Shown: positions 1-12,755 of the stretch, in pieces | Layout: each line of letters opens with the position of its first letter | Position numbering within the stretch: position 1 is the first letter of the stretch | Assembly (NCBI GenBank): GCA_947462335.1 | Contig: OX381714.1 | Location: 21,300,618-21,364,617, forward strand | Source: Harmothoe impar | Taxonomy: Eukaryota > Annelida > Polychaeta > Phyllodocida > Polynoidae | Direction: 5' to 3' | Length of the DNA stretch: 64,000 nucleotides | Notes under the pieces: model-generated | What the model was told of the DNA's origin: nothing | Database searches by the model: none | The model's input: the letters and a program-made list of their open reading frames with translations, nothing else | Translations under genes and position numbers: made by a program

Positions 1-394
1 TATTAATTCTACACTGATCGTTCCCTAGGAAAGGAACTAGAGTTGTTATTCTTGTGAATAAAGACGGATATATTCTCGCACCTGGAAACTGCCGTGATCG
101 TTGTTCTTTAACCTAGAGTTAACTACGAACCACCACAATAGTTTCTAAACACTTTTTTGTACAACATTTTCAATCACTTTTGCTCTAAACACTCCTGACA
201 CTCTGCTACCATACCACAGGAATGTACACACATCAATGAATCTGAATACAGTATGGACAGACAAAGCACACATTTTGCGGCTTTTGCATGTAGCACAGTC
301 AGAAGTGGCCAATCAAAACAAACACTTAGAGGAGCATGAGACCCCATATATGTGGCGATATGGTCATTGTACTAAGAAGGCAGATGTTGAAGGC
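1..394. other. Gene-free stretch, nothing recognised
   Basis: AT-rich sequence with no convincing ORF, RNA gene or repeat that I could pair elsewhere in the window. The word GCCGTGATCGT near position 92 resembles the 5' end of tRNA-His, but no tRNA body follows. Confidence 0.5.
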
Positions 395-600
395 GAGAGT
401 TGAGACTCAGCTCTCTGCTGGACAGCGTGTTTTCATGCCAATTCCCTATTGTAACCATCATCATAACAACGGGCTGTCACCACCACTATTACCATAGCAG
501 GTGGACCTATATGCCCAAAATACCACCTGCTGGCATAACCACCTCAACAACTGATGATCTCAGTCTCCATCCTAGAGAAGTCCAAGCAGAGAGCAGCAGC
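395..600 (+). repeat. Dispersed repeat m1, copy 1
   Basis: A diverged copy of a sequence that recurs at about 5,865-6,060 and 45,540-45,690. All copies share a block reading roughly ACATGG-CAGGGTGTTGTCATG, followed by a GGGCTGTCACCA-type segment and runs of CCACC. No coding potential is conserved between the copies. It is probably a fragment of an old transposon or of the same duplicated unit as the other repeats in this half of the window. Confidence 0.5.
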
Positions 601-975
601 ATCAATAACACCATCCGTCTGGGCAGGCTAACGTCTTTTGGCTGCAGGCAGTTTTGATATTGGCGAATATTTCAAGTAATGTAATAATTATGACTATGTT
701 GTGCCAATAAACATATTTATATCTGAAACTGATCAAAATTTAAAAACAAAGAAAAGAAAATTGCAATCTAATATACTGAGAGGGGATTGGCATTTTCCAG
801 AGAATTCACATTTGACTAAGCCTTTCATTCCCCATCCGACAGACTAGCGACTTATTAATACCTCTGTCCTCACACTCACTACTAGCCATATACATATATC
901 ACTCCCTTCACGACCTGGATACCCACCGCTATTCCTACTGCTAGCGGTCTTCTTTTCCCCCCTTTTTTATCCAGG

Positions 976-1126
976 TGCTATATATAGAAGCATGTCCTTT
1001 CTGCACTGTGGAAGTAGACCAGTGTCCATTGACCTCATTGGTGGCGGCCTGCGGGAGGCAATTGAAGCAGCTGTTGTACATGGTGACTGGACACCGGGAG
1101 GGTGTGAGACTGTGTGGACGTGTTTG
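976..1126 (+). repeat. 151-bp near-identical repeat, copy 1
   Basis: This segment matches 6,341-6,491 over exactly 151 positions with one difference that I can see (a G/A in a GGGAGG run). The flanks then diverge abruptly on both sides. A third, much more diverged relative lies near 46,290-46,400. The translated frame is open, but only because the repeat is short; I see no gene. Confidence 0.8.
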
Positions 1127-1179
1127 GAGAGGGCAGGGATGCACACTAGACTAATAGTTCTTGTTGTTGTGTAAGATCT

Positions 1180-2280
1180 AAGCAAGAATATTTGGTTATA
1201 TTAGAACCTATATGGTTTTCTTTATTTTTTACTTGCTTTTATCGACCCGTTTGAGCCATCATGTCATCCTTAAAGGCTAAAACGAATGAACCCAAATTAT
1301 TATTGCACCTAGTCCTCTAATGTGAGTCATTTACATCCAGTACACATAGCTGTATCATGGGATGATAGAACAATCTACAATGACAGCAATATCGATTCTT
1401 TGCAGAACCAGCATGATACCATTGATCTTTGGTGTACTGCGGGCTGAACACAATTTCCCCACCAACACCAGTTGACCACAGAATCTACCACCACAGCAGA
1501 AGTTCAAGTAGGGAAAGATGGATCTCTCCCAGCCCCACAGCAGCCGTGGCCTGCGAGGTGACGAGAGGGTGTTAACACCTTAGCGCTGCCCTGGAGAGGC
1601 TAAAGAGGGATATTGGAGACATTGATTTTACTACAGGAGGGGCTGACATTGGAAATGCCTGTAGGTTGGAGGTACTGGAGTGAGAGATTTCAGTATGTGG
1701 AGTGGCCAGTGGCTGGGGTGACACGGGAGGGGATATAGAACCCTGGAGGTGTGGTTATAGTCAATATGAAAGTTGTATAACCATGGTTTAAGGTATGATT
1801 CAAAGTCATGGTCATACATAGGAGGAATATTTTGTAGGCCTGAAGTTTTACAAAAACAAGAGTATCTCCAAATCGGTGGAGGCAACATATCGAGTGCTCT
1901 GAGAATAGTTTTATTGATATGCTGGTATTGGTTTCTAACTATGTTTTCCTCTGCATCATCAATTAATACCAACACCACATCGCCACAAGTTTGGAAACTT
2001 AGTAGTTCCCAATATCATGGGGAATACAGGATACACCGGCGGTAAAATTATAACTTTGCATGGAGAAAACTTTTCAATCACATTTAATAAAGAACTATTT
2101 GACATCGGAGATAAAGGATCAATGATTTAACACTGTATTGTCAGCCCTTATCATATGTCAGTGCTAGCCTCAGAAAATTACTATACTTAGATATATAGTG
2201 ATGCTGATGACCAAAATAAGATTATGCGAAATACTCACAAGTTGCTGTAAGAGCTATAAAAGGTTTACAGCCTTATACTG
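1180..2280. other. Gene-free stretch, nothing recognised
   Basis: No ORF with protein-like composition, no tandem repeat and no clear transposon ends. Short open frames on both strands here lack splice-site or family support. Confidence 0.5.
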
Positions 2281-2740
2281 CACGAAGAAACCTTATATAA
2301 TACAACTTCTGAGCGTAATTAACGATTCCTCCAAGTTTTAAGGCTGAGCAGCTCTAGTCTCTTAGATAATATATGGGAATATAAACAGTGAGCACCAGGG
2401 ATAGATATTATTAATTAACATGGACATTTATGGCATCAACACGCAGAAAAATCAATGTGGAACATGCCCCCATACATCTTTGCCAATATCAATTGGCAAT
2501 CAGGATATCAAATGCACAGCATTCTATTGGAGGGAACCATCATAGTCATTTCTAGGCCTCTCTATAACCCTAGTTCTGTCCCAGTGTAATGAAGTAGAGG
2601 GAACATCTGTACAGGTCTTAGACTAAGTTAGACAATGGTGAGACAAGGCGTGAGCTGAGTCTTCCCTGAGTGGTTTATATAGTTAGCCATCTGTATATGA
2701 AGAATGCGGTCTACAGTTAAGGAGAGATATGAATTCATCA
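2281..2740 (+). repeat. Dispersed repeat m3, copy 1
   Basis: Diverged copy of the segment at about 7,200-7,640 and 43,930-44,420. Shared landmarks are a 'GCTGAGCAGCT' block, a 'CATGGACATT(T/C)ATGGCAT' block and a 'TTGCCAATAT..ATTG' block, in the same order. This makes the left end of the window a third, partial relative of the two larger duplicated regions. Confidence 0.6.
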
Positions 2741-4662
2741 AATGCATGGACTCTATAGTGGCCATTTATGAAAGTAACTCCTGACACACACACCAGAGAG
2801 GACTGTTCACAAAGGTTTCAAAACATGGCTGAATGAAAAGGACTGACTTATTTATTGTGCTGTTTTGATCTCTATTATCATGAATAAGAACCTAGGCAAA
2901 CTGAATCAAAGTTCTCATTATAAGTGGAAATTCTGACTGTAACAGTTTACTGACGCCCGCTTCATGGTATACACAATGGGTTTACTTTATGCTTTTTTCA
3001 GTATTACTTTAACAGATATCCCTCTTAATTAACATCCTCCAATATAAGTCTTGACTGGGACTGGCGCTTAATGGTCAGCATCTTAGGACTACCCACTCAG
3101 AGCACCTCTGAGTTAATCAGAGTTAGTGAGGGTTCACTTCAAAGAGGCTGTCCCCTGCTCCTGTTACCTTTGAAGTGCTGGCTCAGTCCTACACCCACCA
3201 CACCCAGCCACCTTATCAGAGTAACACCGGACACAGGGGCAGACCAAGGTTCTGCTGCTGTTAAAGGTGACTACCTTGAACTACCCAACACCCTGAACCT
3301 GAATGAGGCATAATGTGTAGATGTAGGGGACCCATCACTACTATACACCAACACAGGGCACAGTAGGTGTTCAGGAGAGGCAGAATATTAAAACAGTGGT
3401 GTATCCATAGCATCTTGATTTCAATGAAACATAAGAATCTGATAAAACAGAAGTGGTGTTTGTGTGATTCTGAAAAGTAAAAAATTTACACAAATTTAGA
3501 TTTATTTAGTTATGATAGAAATCATTAGGTAGCTTGATATACTCCCAAATATATGTGGGAAGAAGCATAGTAGAACTACAAGTAATGAATGATCTTACAT
3601 TAACCAGTGCATGGAAGACGCTTAATGTAGTGATGCCTGATGTATTTTTGTAGTACATGGCAATGCCTCCCAAATAGAGTATATCCAGGGAATCGGGGGA
3701 TAACCTTAAATCTATCCATATGGGTCAAGTAAGTGAAACCTGGCAATATGTCAGGGCTATAGCAGGATACCTCTACCATATTCATTGCAGACCAGACCAC
3801 TCAGCTTTCCCTTACACATTGCACCAGGGGCAGTCAATACCAGTTTGCCGCCATATAGCTCATAAAACTATATTAGTGGGTGTCATGCAAACAACGTTTT
3901 ATGGGTAGTCTCGGACTACCTACACTGCTAGGTCACATATATGGGTTGAAATAGTCTGAAAGCTTGCCCCAAAGCGTGTGGCGATGATTCAACATTAGGG
4001 CATACACCAGACCACTTTGCTGATACATATTTATTTATATTTCACGTCTAATTTCCACACATACAAGTAGGACATGTATACTGTAACAGGATCCCATGCG
4101 GAGAACTGTAGAATTTGAGTTTGATGATCAACCAAGGGGAGGAAAGGGAATGGAGAGCTAGGTGACGGGAAACCTTTTGTTAAAGCCTCAGTATCCCTAT
4201 ATTTTGGCCCGCCTTTTTGATCCTATAGCTTGCTCATTATCATAGTATGGCCCGCCTACATGAAGAAGGACCTGCCTATAAAGTACTACAGGTCGTATTA
4301 TGCAAAGTAGAAGCTATCGGCATTTCCCAATAGCCCTTATACTTATACAAGCCGTTCCTGGACAATAACAACAGTCTATATTGCTTGAGTTGGCATAGGT
4401 CAGAGCTTTAGTGAAAACAGCATATTTGACTTTGCTGTGTTCAGAATGTACACTGATAGCCTTTATATATCTTGACCAATGTTTACCATGCATCAAATTT
4501 ACCCTTTTCCTTTGCATCCATATGTATTTTGAGCATTGACCGAATATACCTGGTCAACCATTGTCGGATATGCCAACTATCCCATAATATTTTATCTAGG
4601 GCCATTTGTCCTGCCCGCCCTCCACACACTATTACTACAGGCCGTCATCAACTACCTCACAC
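2741..4662. other. Gene-free stretch, nothing recognised
   Basis: Around 3,130-3,180 a short inverted pair (ACTTCAAAG / CTTTGAAGT) could form a stem. Otherwise there is no recognisable gene or repeat. Short ORFs on both strands look like chance. Confidence 0.5.
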
Positions 4663-5188
4663 CCACCACCCCAGGGGGGGGGGCCACTCCCCCAGATGTG
4701 GATAATATGTGTGAACACAATTCCAAGGGAAAGGGTCTGTTTTTGGGCCATGGGCACCGACCTGCGAGGGCCCTTGATAAGGGGTGCTCTTTAGGTAAAT
4801 TGGGAGGGGAAGGGGTACATGTTAAAGGCTGGCTAGCACCGCTAAGACTAACCATCTTAGCAAGTCATGTGACCACCAATTGACCAACCAGTTTGCTGTT
4901 TGCTGTGCTGCTATGGGGTTGAGAGTTTTCAAGGTAAAAAGTTGTGCTTCTATGCTAGCATGTTTGATGATCACCCATAAATTAGTAGGCCTATATTTTT
5001 TGTATAGTCACCTGTGACAAGGGTATACTTTTCTTGCTCTCCATTGATTGAGATATGATTTCTGGTCAATTTCCCGTAAAAGGGAGCTATTTTGTTGATT
5101 TTCTCCTATGATAAGGGTACCAAATCTGAGGTGATGTTCACATATAGTTACTATAGAAAGTCTAGGGAGTGAACCCCCCCCCCCTGGG
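4663..5188 (+). mobile_element. hAT-like MITE, copy A
   Basis: A 526-bp non-autonomous DNA transposon. The ends are inverted: a CCAGGGGGG..CCACTCCC block on the left and a GGGAGTG..CCCCCCTGGG block on the right. It is flanked by a perfect 8-bp direct repeat, CCTCACAC, at 4,655-4,662 and 5,189-5,196. An 8-bp target duplication is characteristic of the hAT superfamily. Seven extra bases (CCACCAC) precede the left TIR. The interior matches copy B (56,634-57,039) in inverted orientation, which explains why both copies give similar short peptides on opposite strands. No transposase is encoded. Confidence 0.75.
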
Positions 5189-5476
5189 CCTCACACGTAC
5201 CTCTCCCCCTGTGATTCTCCCACCTACCAATCCGCCACACATTTGATCCAGGGCCTATTACATAATGGAGGTAGGCAGTGCAGTGATAGCTATAATAACA
5301 TGTTTAAATGGGCAATCCATATGCCTTTATAAGGTACCGAGTATAAAGGAAGGCAAAGGGGTTGGTGCTGAAGGAGGGGCACATGTGTAACACGGCACTG
5401 CCCTCTGGAGTTTGGTCGAGCAGGGATACTGTGGCTTTAAAGGCGTTAAGCCCCCAGCAGGGAAAGAGTACACACA

Positions 5477-5583
5477 CAGAAAAGTGAGAGTCATTGTCGC
5501 TAAAACTACCCTCACCTGAGGGTCAGGCACTGGCTGACTCTCAGGTGAGGGTAGTTCTAGCGACAATGACTCTCATTTTTCTG
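5477..5583. repeat. Long perfect-type hairpin (about 50-bp arms)
   Basis: The left arm (5,477-5,525) is nearly the exact reverse complement of the right arm (5,534-5,583), with a loop of about 8 nt. Only a few mismatches are visible (for example TAAAAC against TAGAAC). The two strands would fold alike. It could be a small foldback transposon or a source of a hairpin RNA; the sequence alone does not decide. No flanking target duplication is obvious. Confidence 0.75.
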
Positions 5584-5864
5584 AGGGTGTAGGGTAAGGC
5601 AGCATTGGAACACTCTTCTTGGTCCGGTTACTGTGTACCTAATTGTGTCTCTGTATCAAATTGAACAATGCTTTGGGTGGAGGGGAAATAACGCCGGATC
5701 AGACATACTTTCACAACTTTCTAACTACACACAGAAAATGTAGGCAATGGAATATCTCAGATTTCAAGCTCAAAATAAAGCATGTTATTTTTTGAGGTTC
5801 ATCTTAATACATTGATTCAATACAGGTACAGGGAACAGCCTAAAACGCATGTCTGTGGAATAGA
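5584..5864. other. Gene-free stretch, nothing recognised
   Basis: Short AT-rich interval between the hairpin and repeat m1. I see no feature in it. Confidence 0.5.
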
Positions 5865-6060
5865 GTGAAACGGGGTGGTGCTTGGAGGGTGGATGGTTAA
5901 GGGGAGGCTGGAATCTCAACGCTCCACTTGACATGGACAGGGTGTTGTCATGGCAATTCTCCAGTATGGGCATGATGGTGATGATGGGCTGTCACCATCA
6001 CAACAGCCACGGAGTCTAGAACTATACCACCCCTAACATAACCACTTCGACAACCCAGGC
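5865..6060 (+). repeat. Dispersed repeat m1, copy 2
   Basis: Best-preserved copy of m1, also seen near 395-600 and 45,540-45,690. It shares the block TGTTGTCATGGCAATT and the following GATG..GGGCTGTCA segment with the third copy. Confidence 0.6.
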
Positions 6061-6340
6061 TATCTTCTAGATAGACACACACAGGAATCAAATGTTTATA
6101 ATTGCATTGTCACTACTGACAGCTTAAATTACAACAGTAGTACACAGTCAGACAAAAGGTTTGTCTCTGGACCATGGTTGGATGCTTTGAACTCCCACTC
6201 AATCTAGCCTCTCAATTCATTTACAAATACCAAATGCCAAATACATACATCCCCCACACTATCACAACCTTGATAACCACCCCCTCCTCTATTCCCCCTC
6301 CAGAAATCTCATCCAATACTCCATATGTTGTATATCTGCA

Positions 6341-6491
6341 TGCTATATATAGAAGCATGTCCTTTCTGCACTGTGGAAGTAGACCAGTGTCCATTGACCT
6401 CATTGGTGGCGGCCTGCGGGAGGCAATTGAAGCAGCTGTTGTACATGGTGACTGGACACCGGGAGGATGTGAGACTGTGTGGACGTGTTTG
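6341..6491 (+). repeat. 151-bp near-identical repeat, copy 2
   Basis: Partner of 976-1,126, same orientation, one visible mismatch in 151 positions. The surrounding sequence does not align at that identity. This suggests recent transposition or gene conversion limited to this block. Confidence 0.8.
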
Positions 6492-6599
6492 TAGAGGTGT
6501 ATTCTGGATTAGTATACTTGCTGCTGAGATTGCTATCAGCCACAGGAAGCAGCATATGTAAGGAAGAGAAATCTGCATCATCACGAATATAGGTTAAAC

Positions 6600-9500
6600 C
6601 TGTGGATTCCTGGCTATTTCTTGCACATGCCATTGGTCATTAAATGTTGAAAGCAGACTAGATGGATTTGGTTTGTGCTAAAAGTTTTCTACAATTTGGT
6701 TGAAAAGATACAAGTATTCAAACCAGTTAAACCTAGCTGTCTTTATGTAATATATTTTGTTATCAGATTGGAACTGCTGACATTGGGTAATGCCTTTTAA
6801 TGACAATAACCATCAGGATCACAATTGGCTAAGTACTCACAAGTTACATACTGATAATCTAAATGATCCAGCCCTTTGTCTGTGGTGGCTATCCGAAGTT
6901 AGTCATAGAGACATTGGTCAGGCATGACCAAGTGCTATTCAAAAATGACCAAGACAAAACAACATACCACTACTACCTTACTCGAAACGCCTTACCTAAA
7001 ACTGATTGAAATGGAGAAGACTATGGTGAGCTGGACAGTACTGACCACCTTGACAGTATTAACTAGCCTAGGTTGGTCGTATATATATGGAGCCAGAAAA
7101 TAACTAACTAGGTTAGGTACTATTGACATTGGTTGATTTGTTAGCCAGTACTGACTAAGTTCTGGAGCCTAAAGTTTATCTTAGCAGCAGGAACTAGGAA
7201 AGATACATGTACGATTCTATCCTGCAAGAATCAACCTCATATAATGTAACAATTAATAAGTGTCCCTGGTTCTAAAGCTGAGCAGCTGTAGTGACTAAGC
7301 TAATCTATAGTATTATTAACAGTAGATATCAAGAAATGATACACAAGCTACCATGGACATTCATGGCATTTACAAGCAGGAAAATAAATGAGAAATGGGC
7401 CCCACTGAGAAGGTTGCCAATATGTATTGGCAATCAGGATATGAAATGCTCAACTCTTTCAGGGAAGGTAGCAGAATACCTTAGGTCTCTCAATGGGAGA
7501 TAGACCTTAGCGTGAATATAACTCACATCTGAATAGAAGAGATATAGAACCTCCTTTTGTGCTACAAACACATGGCTGAGTGATGATATATAAAAGGAGA
7601 CTTCAAGGCTTATGAGTCCTTCTGAAAGGGAAGGAATAGCCATGTTGTGGTTGGGCCTGTTTCAATGAAAGGACACTCAGAGAATCAAATAATAATGACA
7701 AAGTGGAAATAGTCTTGAATCATCAATAAATGTGAGCATTCAGAAGGGGAGAGAAGCTAATCCCTGCTCAATCCACTTAGAGCAGATTACCTTAGCTTTC
7801 TGTTTAGTGGTATTATTGTGAACATCAGGTAAATACTCACTGATTTACGAGAACAAACATGGACTTTAGGCACACTTTTTTGGCCTGCAAAGTTTAAACA
7901 ATCATTTCTCAGCACTTAGACACAGACAAATAAGCCCTAAAGTTGCTGGTTGGATTATGTATATACCATAATGTAGAAGCCCTTATCCCAAGTCAGGCAA
8001 TGTTTAGGTGGATGGAAATTAGTAGTACAGCTTGTTCTAATAATGTTCATAAATCTCCACAGAGGTTACCTTATAAAGAGATAATGTCACAACTTTCATG
8101 AATACTTGATCCTTTCCAAGCATGATGTATGCATGGCAATGGCGTTGTATGCGGTTATAATGAATACCAGTAGCAGCCCACGTCTTGACATCTTTAAGCT
8201 CTTGAGCAATTATTCTGTGAAATATACCATTTATATGGCCGCACTCCTGTTCCAGCTTTATAAGCTGCTAGTACATTGCAAAGTATAGCCAGCTGAGCAG
8301 TTGTTGTATGACTACATAATATTCATGAGGGTATTGGAATGTATCCTCTTTTTAACAAATTATCATACATAAGTTAGTTGGTCATTGGCAACATATTGAC
8401 AAGCCACACTTCGGTAGAGGATATTAAGAAATTACAAAGTGGCTCAGGGTGGGTTAAGATTAACCTTGGTAGCCTAAACTTCATCATAGCTACTGAGGGG
8501 CTAGTGAAATGGATATCAGATGATGTGAAAGTGCATACAGATTTGCTTAAATCAGATAATCAATGCATGCTAACCATCCACAACGTCTTTCTCTGATGGT
8601 ATTCCTTTAACAATAATCCTTTATCAAAATACTTGATTCCTGCAACAGGTAGAACTGGAACTCTGACCCTATTCAAATTAGTCTATTATTCATCCCCATA
8701 CAGAACCAGTGGTAGTATATTCACATGTACCAGTGGCCATAATACATACACAAATATTTTTTACACCTGATATGACCTATTTTTCTTGCTTCCGATATTT
8801 AGTGTGGCTGACTGGACACAAGGAGGGTGTGGTAGTGGTAGTGTAGTAGTGGATCTCCTAGAACACAGCTGTATCCTACAGATGGGTATCCTACAGATGG
8901 GTATTCCACACTATTCAGGCCTGTCCTAGTGCTTTCATGTTTGATGCTAGTTATCCTGTTTATTTCCTCTGAGAAAGCGTGTGTTATGTGTTACATGAGC
9001 TATAGAATGATGCCAGTCCTGAATATTAAAAGGGCACAGGATCTCTTTATAAATATCTGCATTTATTTCATGTCACATCATCATACCCCAATATATATAG
9101 TGCTAGAACTACAACACAGAACCCCTTTAGCATTCAATATCATCCTTATGGGTGCTTGCTTCTGTTTTCTAATTTGGAAGGTGATTATATTGATGTTAGA
9201 TCAGTAAGCAAGTTTTGTTGTAATAAACATGGTCAAGGTCACTGTCGACCCTCAGCGCAAGTGGAAATATGATATGCGATGACTTCCAGATGTTATAATG
9301 TACACACAATCTCCTGTTGAACTTGGCCACACCAGAATGTACAGTAAGTAACAATAAATACTAAGGCAATAACTGAATGTAACTTTAGATTAATTCATTC
9401 TTTTTGTAATAGCTACCAGTATCCATGGCACTTAAATAAATAAACCAATTGCCTAATAGGATAGAGTCTAGTAGCTGACCATCATTCTAGCCAATACCAT

Positions 9501-12110
9501 TTAGATCAAGCTGGTCTTAGAACTCCCTGGAATAGACCATAAGCTCTGAGAAAAATCAATCTTATTGATGCGCTGCCACAAATTGGTGGAGCCTCAAACT
9601 AGGACGTGATATCAATAGGGGACTATTGAAAAGTAGTACGAATAAGATGGATATGAAACAATGCTAAAAGGACATTTTTGCATGAGGGGAAATGGTTAAG
9701 GTGGTTCTAAAGCCCTGGGCAGAATTATCAAATCGAATGAGCTAGTTGGTTTGGGTCAGCTTTATCAAAATAAATCTAAAGTAAGGAATAGATGAAGGGA
9801 AATCCATATCATCGTAATAATATTTAGAAGAAAACTTAATTCAAGGTTGCTTATTTTGTGCAGTTTTAGATATTTCATGGACATGAGAATAGTCAGTCAA
9901 TTCTGGGACCAGACAAGTAGTACTAGGGGGCATTGGTTTTAGTCTTATTGCCTGAAAGTAGGTTCAAGAGCTAACTTCAAGAGTCGTTGCCAAAAGTTAA
10001 AAAAAAACACAAAAAGCCAATTTTAGGCTAAACAACATAATATTCTGATTTGATGCTATTATTACATTTTCCTAAGGCTATTATAATTGCACTTTTTTTT
10101 ACTCAATGATGATATATTCTATTCTTGATTAGCATGACAACGAGATGGTCCAGAGGTGGGGAGGGGGCTGAGATTGAAAAGCTTTCTCTCTTTTGGTTTG
10201 AAAGAGACTAGTTTTGATTTGTAAATTATCCTTTTGCCAATAATAATAAGGCCATCTAGAGTGAAATGGATTATTGTCAATATCTTAACTCAAAGCATAC
10301 GAAAGATGTATAATCTATTTCAAATATGTATCAATAGTTCTGATAATGATATGTAATTAATCTCCCCCTATATGGCCAGGCAACATATTTATTGTGCTTT
10401 TTAATTGTTTAAAAATATCTTTTTTGTGTATTCATTTCCAATCTCTCTCCACATGTCAATACGGTTTATTGGATAGCTTTAAAAACTGGTTGCCCTGAAC
10501 TTTGTAAGGGCTGACTTCTGTTTTCCAGTCATTCAATGTTATGTCACCTTTAAATAGTATTTTAAAAAGTATCAGTTCAGTTCTTGAGAAGTAGAGAAAG
10601 CATAGGTCAGGACCCTACCTTAGAGCCGCTGTGAGCATCCTCCTAGAATTTTCCAAGGCTAGCCCCCTTCTCCAGCGTTGACAAACAGGGAGGGGGTTGA
10701 CTAGAAGAAATTAGCACCCAACACAGATAGATTGAGGTCCAGGAGTCCACCAAGGTCTGTCTGCTACAAAGAGAACACGCATTGCTCAAGGTTCTCCCTC
10801 TATGTAGCCAGCTGTGGATGTGGCTCTCTCCAATTCCTTAGTGTTAATCTGCTCCAACCAATCTTTCCTGACCCTGTCCTAGCCAATCAGAATGTTGGTA
10901 AGTATTTGATTTTGATATTTTCCCCAATATACCCTACTTCCTTTGGATTCAAATGTGAGGAGAAATCTCTTCCAGAGGATCTATAAGGTGACCTCCTAAT
11001 TCATTATGTATTTATAACGTATAGAGCCAAAAAAATATGTCTTTTAATTACATTGAAATAAAAAGTATTAGCAGATCTACATTTGAACGTTAGCATGAAG
11101 CTTGATTACAAGATGACTTCCTATAACACATCCTCTGTGAACCATCTGTTCAGTAAATAGTCTTCTAGGATACATAGAATTCTGTCCAAAGCCGTTGGTA
11201 GATTGTAGGAAGGACATGCTTTGTGATTCACTGTAAGATAAGGGTTGTTCCAGAGTGTGTGTGTATTTTACTCAGAGCTAGCATTTCCTTTCAGTAGGGC
11301 ATCTTTATATAAGGTCTAAAGGGGGTCAACATGAATGATATCATGACACCATGTTCCTAACCTGGATTTAAGGAGATGGTAGGATAGAGCGGATAGAAAG
11401 AGTTGAGTAAATTAGAGAGGGAGACTTTGGAGGGCAGCAAAGGGGCAGTCTAATCTCCATATCATCTCTTCGCTCACACTAACTACTCAGACCCAAGTAA
11501 ACCTGAGCTTTGCGTAATGAAATGAGGAAGAGAAAACATTTAAATACCCTTGGTTAGGCAGGACGATGTGGTTACTCCGCTACTACATCAAGATCTGACC
11601 AGATAAGGTGATTTTGGCGCTCCCTGACATGCAAAATAACATGTGACCACTGTGCTGTGATTGTATTGGCTCTCCCCTGGATCTAGGTCGGTATCCTTGG
11701 TATTTTGTTTACACAAAACATTTAAATACCCTTTGCATGCCTTTGCATTCACCATTTATCTACCCTCCCAGTTAAGTCAGTAAGATAAAGTGATAGACTG
11801 TTGATTCCGAGGTTGCAAGTTGGATCACCACTGTGAGTAAATTCGAAGTACGGCGGTACGTTTCATGGATTTTAAAGACTCGTCATAGTATTTGTAATAA
11901 GCCCCATGCTCTTACTACATGCATAGTTCTGTAGGCCACACGTCTATCTACTGTACATAAGGACTGCCCACCCCTTGTAGCGGCCTCCAGGACCCTTAAT
12001 GCCCGAGATATCCAGCGCTTAATACCTCAGACACTTGGCCCCACATGGTGAGCAGCTGAGGGAGGCTGAACCCATATACCACCATGAATCTTTCATGCAC
12101 TTTGAATGGA
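6600..12110 (+). repeat. Ancient direct duplication, copy B
   Basis: This region aligns colinearly, at perhaps 70-80% by eye, with about 43,650-49,450 in the same orientation. Anchors, in order: 6,607/43,679; 7,200/43,930; 8,106/44,696; 9,340-9,600/46,680-46,950; 9,840/47,200; 10,640-10,880/47,840-48,070; 11,370-11,480/48,890-48,970; 11,960-12,110/49,310-49,450. No ORF is preserved between copies, so the shared sequence is non-coding or long decayed. A long composite transposon is an alternative to segmental duplication. Confidence 0.75.
11778..11838 (+). repeat. Possible tRNA-derived SINE head
   Basis: The stretch GTGATAGACTGTTGATTCC followed by GAGGTTGCAAGTTGGATC resembles the D-arm to T-arm portion of tRNA-derived SINEs, including a degenerate B box. 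It lacks a complete cloverleaf. A further decayed relative lies at 49,118-49,160 inside the duplicated copy. Weak call. Confidence 0.3.
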
Positions 12111-12488
12111 CATACTCTATTCAACCTACTGGTGAGCCTTGTTTTTGGCCTTAGTTAACTATGGTGGGGACCAAGCAACACGATATATGGACCCCTCTAA
12201 TTTGACGTGGGGATGGGGCTGGGTCTAGAAAAGGTTCAGTGCCCTTGACACTAGCTATCTGACATGTGGCGTACATAAAACGAAAATTGTCGTACATGTA
12301 GATATGTAAGCCACAGAAAGTAATTACTTACTGTGCATGGCTAGCAGAGCTTGTCCTACCTATATTTTTGTTTCAGATATCAATGGGTATCACACTTACA
12401 TATATCATTTTATGGTCAGGCGATAATACAGAATAGCGACGTTTATTGCTCAAGGCTGTGTCCCACGACCTTGAGCCAATGTTTTTCT

Positions 12489-12551
12489 CTCTGACCGGGT
12501 GCCGTCGCTGACCAGGTGCCGTCTCTGACTGGGTGCCGTCTCTGACCGGAT
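12489..12551 (+). repeat. 17-bp tandem repeat, about 3.7 copies
   Basis: Unit CTCTGACCGGGTGCCGT repeated with one or two changes per copy. GC-rich against AT-rich surroundings. Confidence 0.85.
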
Positions 12552-12755
12552 GTCACTTTGGGAGTTTAGTTTATGTTCTACAAATGTACCAACAGCAGGG
12601 GGCAAATAATAATTACATAAAAGCTGCCATAACGTTATTACATAACTCCTGTTCACAGAGTTCACAGAGGCTACGTGACACTTAAGTAAACTGCAACAGA
12701 GAAACTACAACCCCCATGACATAAGTCATATCATAGATACGTAGGGCATAATTCT

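Noticed and set aside
91..135. GCCGTGATCGT resembling the start of a tRNA-His gene
   Set aside because: No anticodon arm, B box or 3' acceptor strand follows; an 11-nt coincidence.
4652..4855. Short ORF resembling one at 56,915-57,127, as if a conserved small protein
   Set aside because: Both lie inside copies of the same hAT-like MITE; similarity reflects the shared DNA. Kept only as a question in the findings.
11778..11838. Functional tRNA gene
   Set aside because: B box is degenerate and the acceptor stem is missing; at best a tRNA-derived SINE head.
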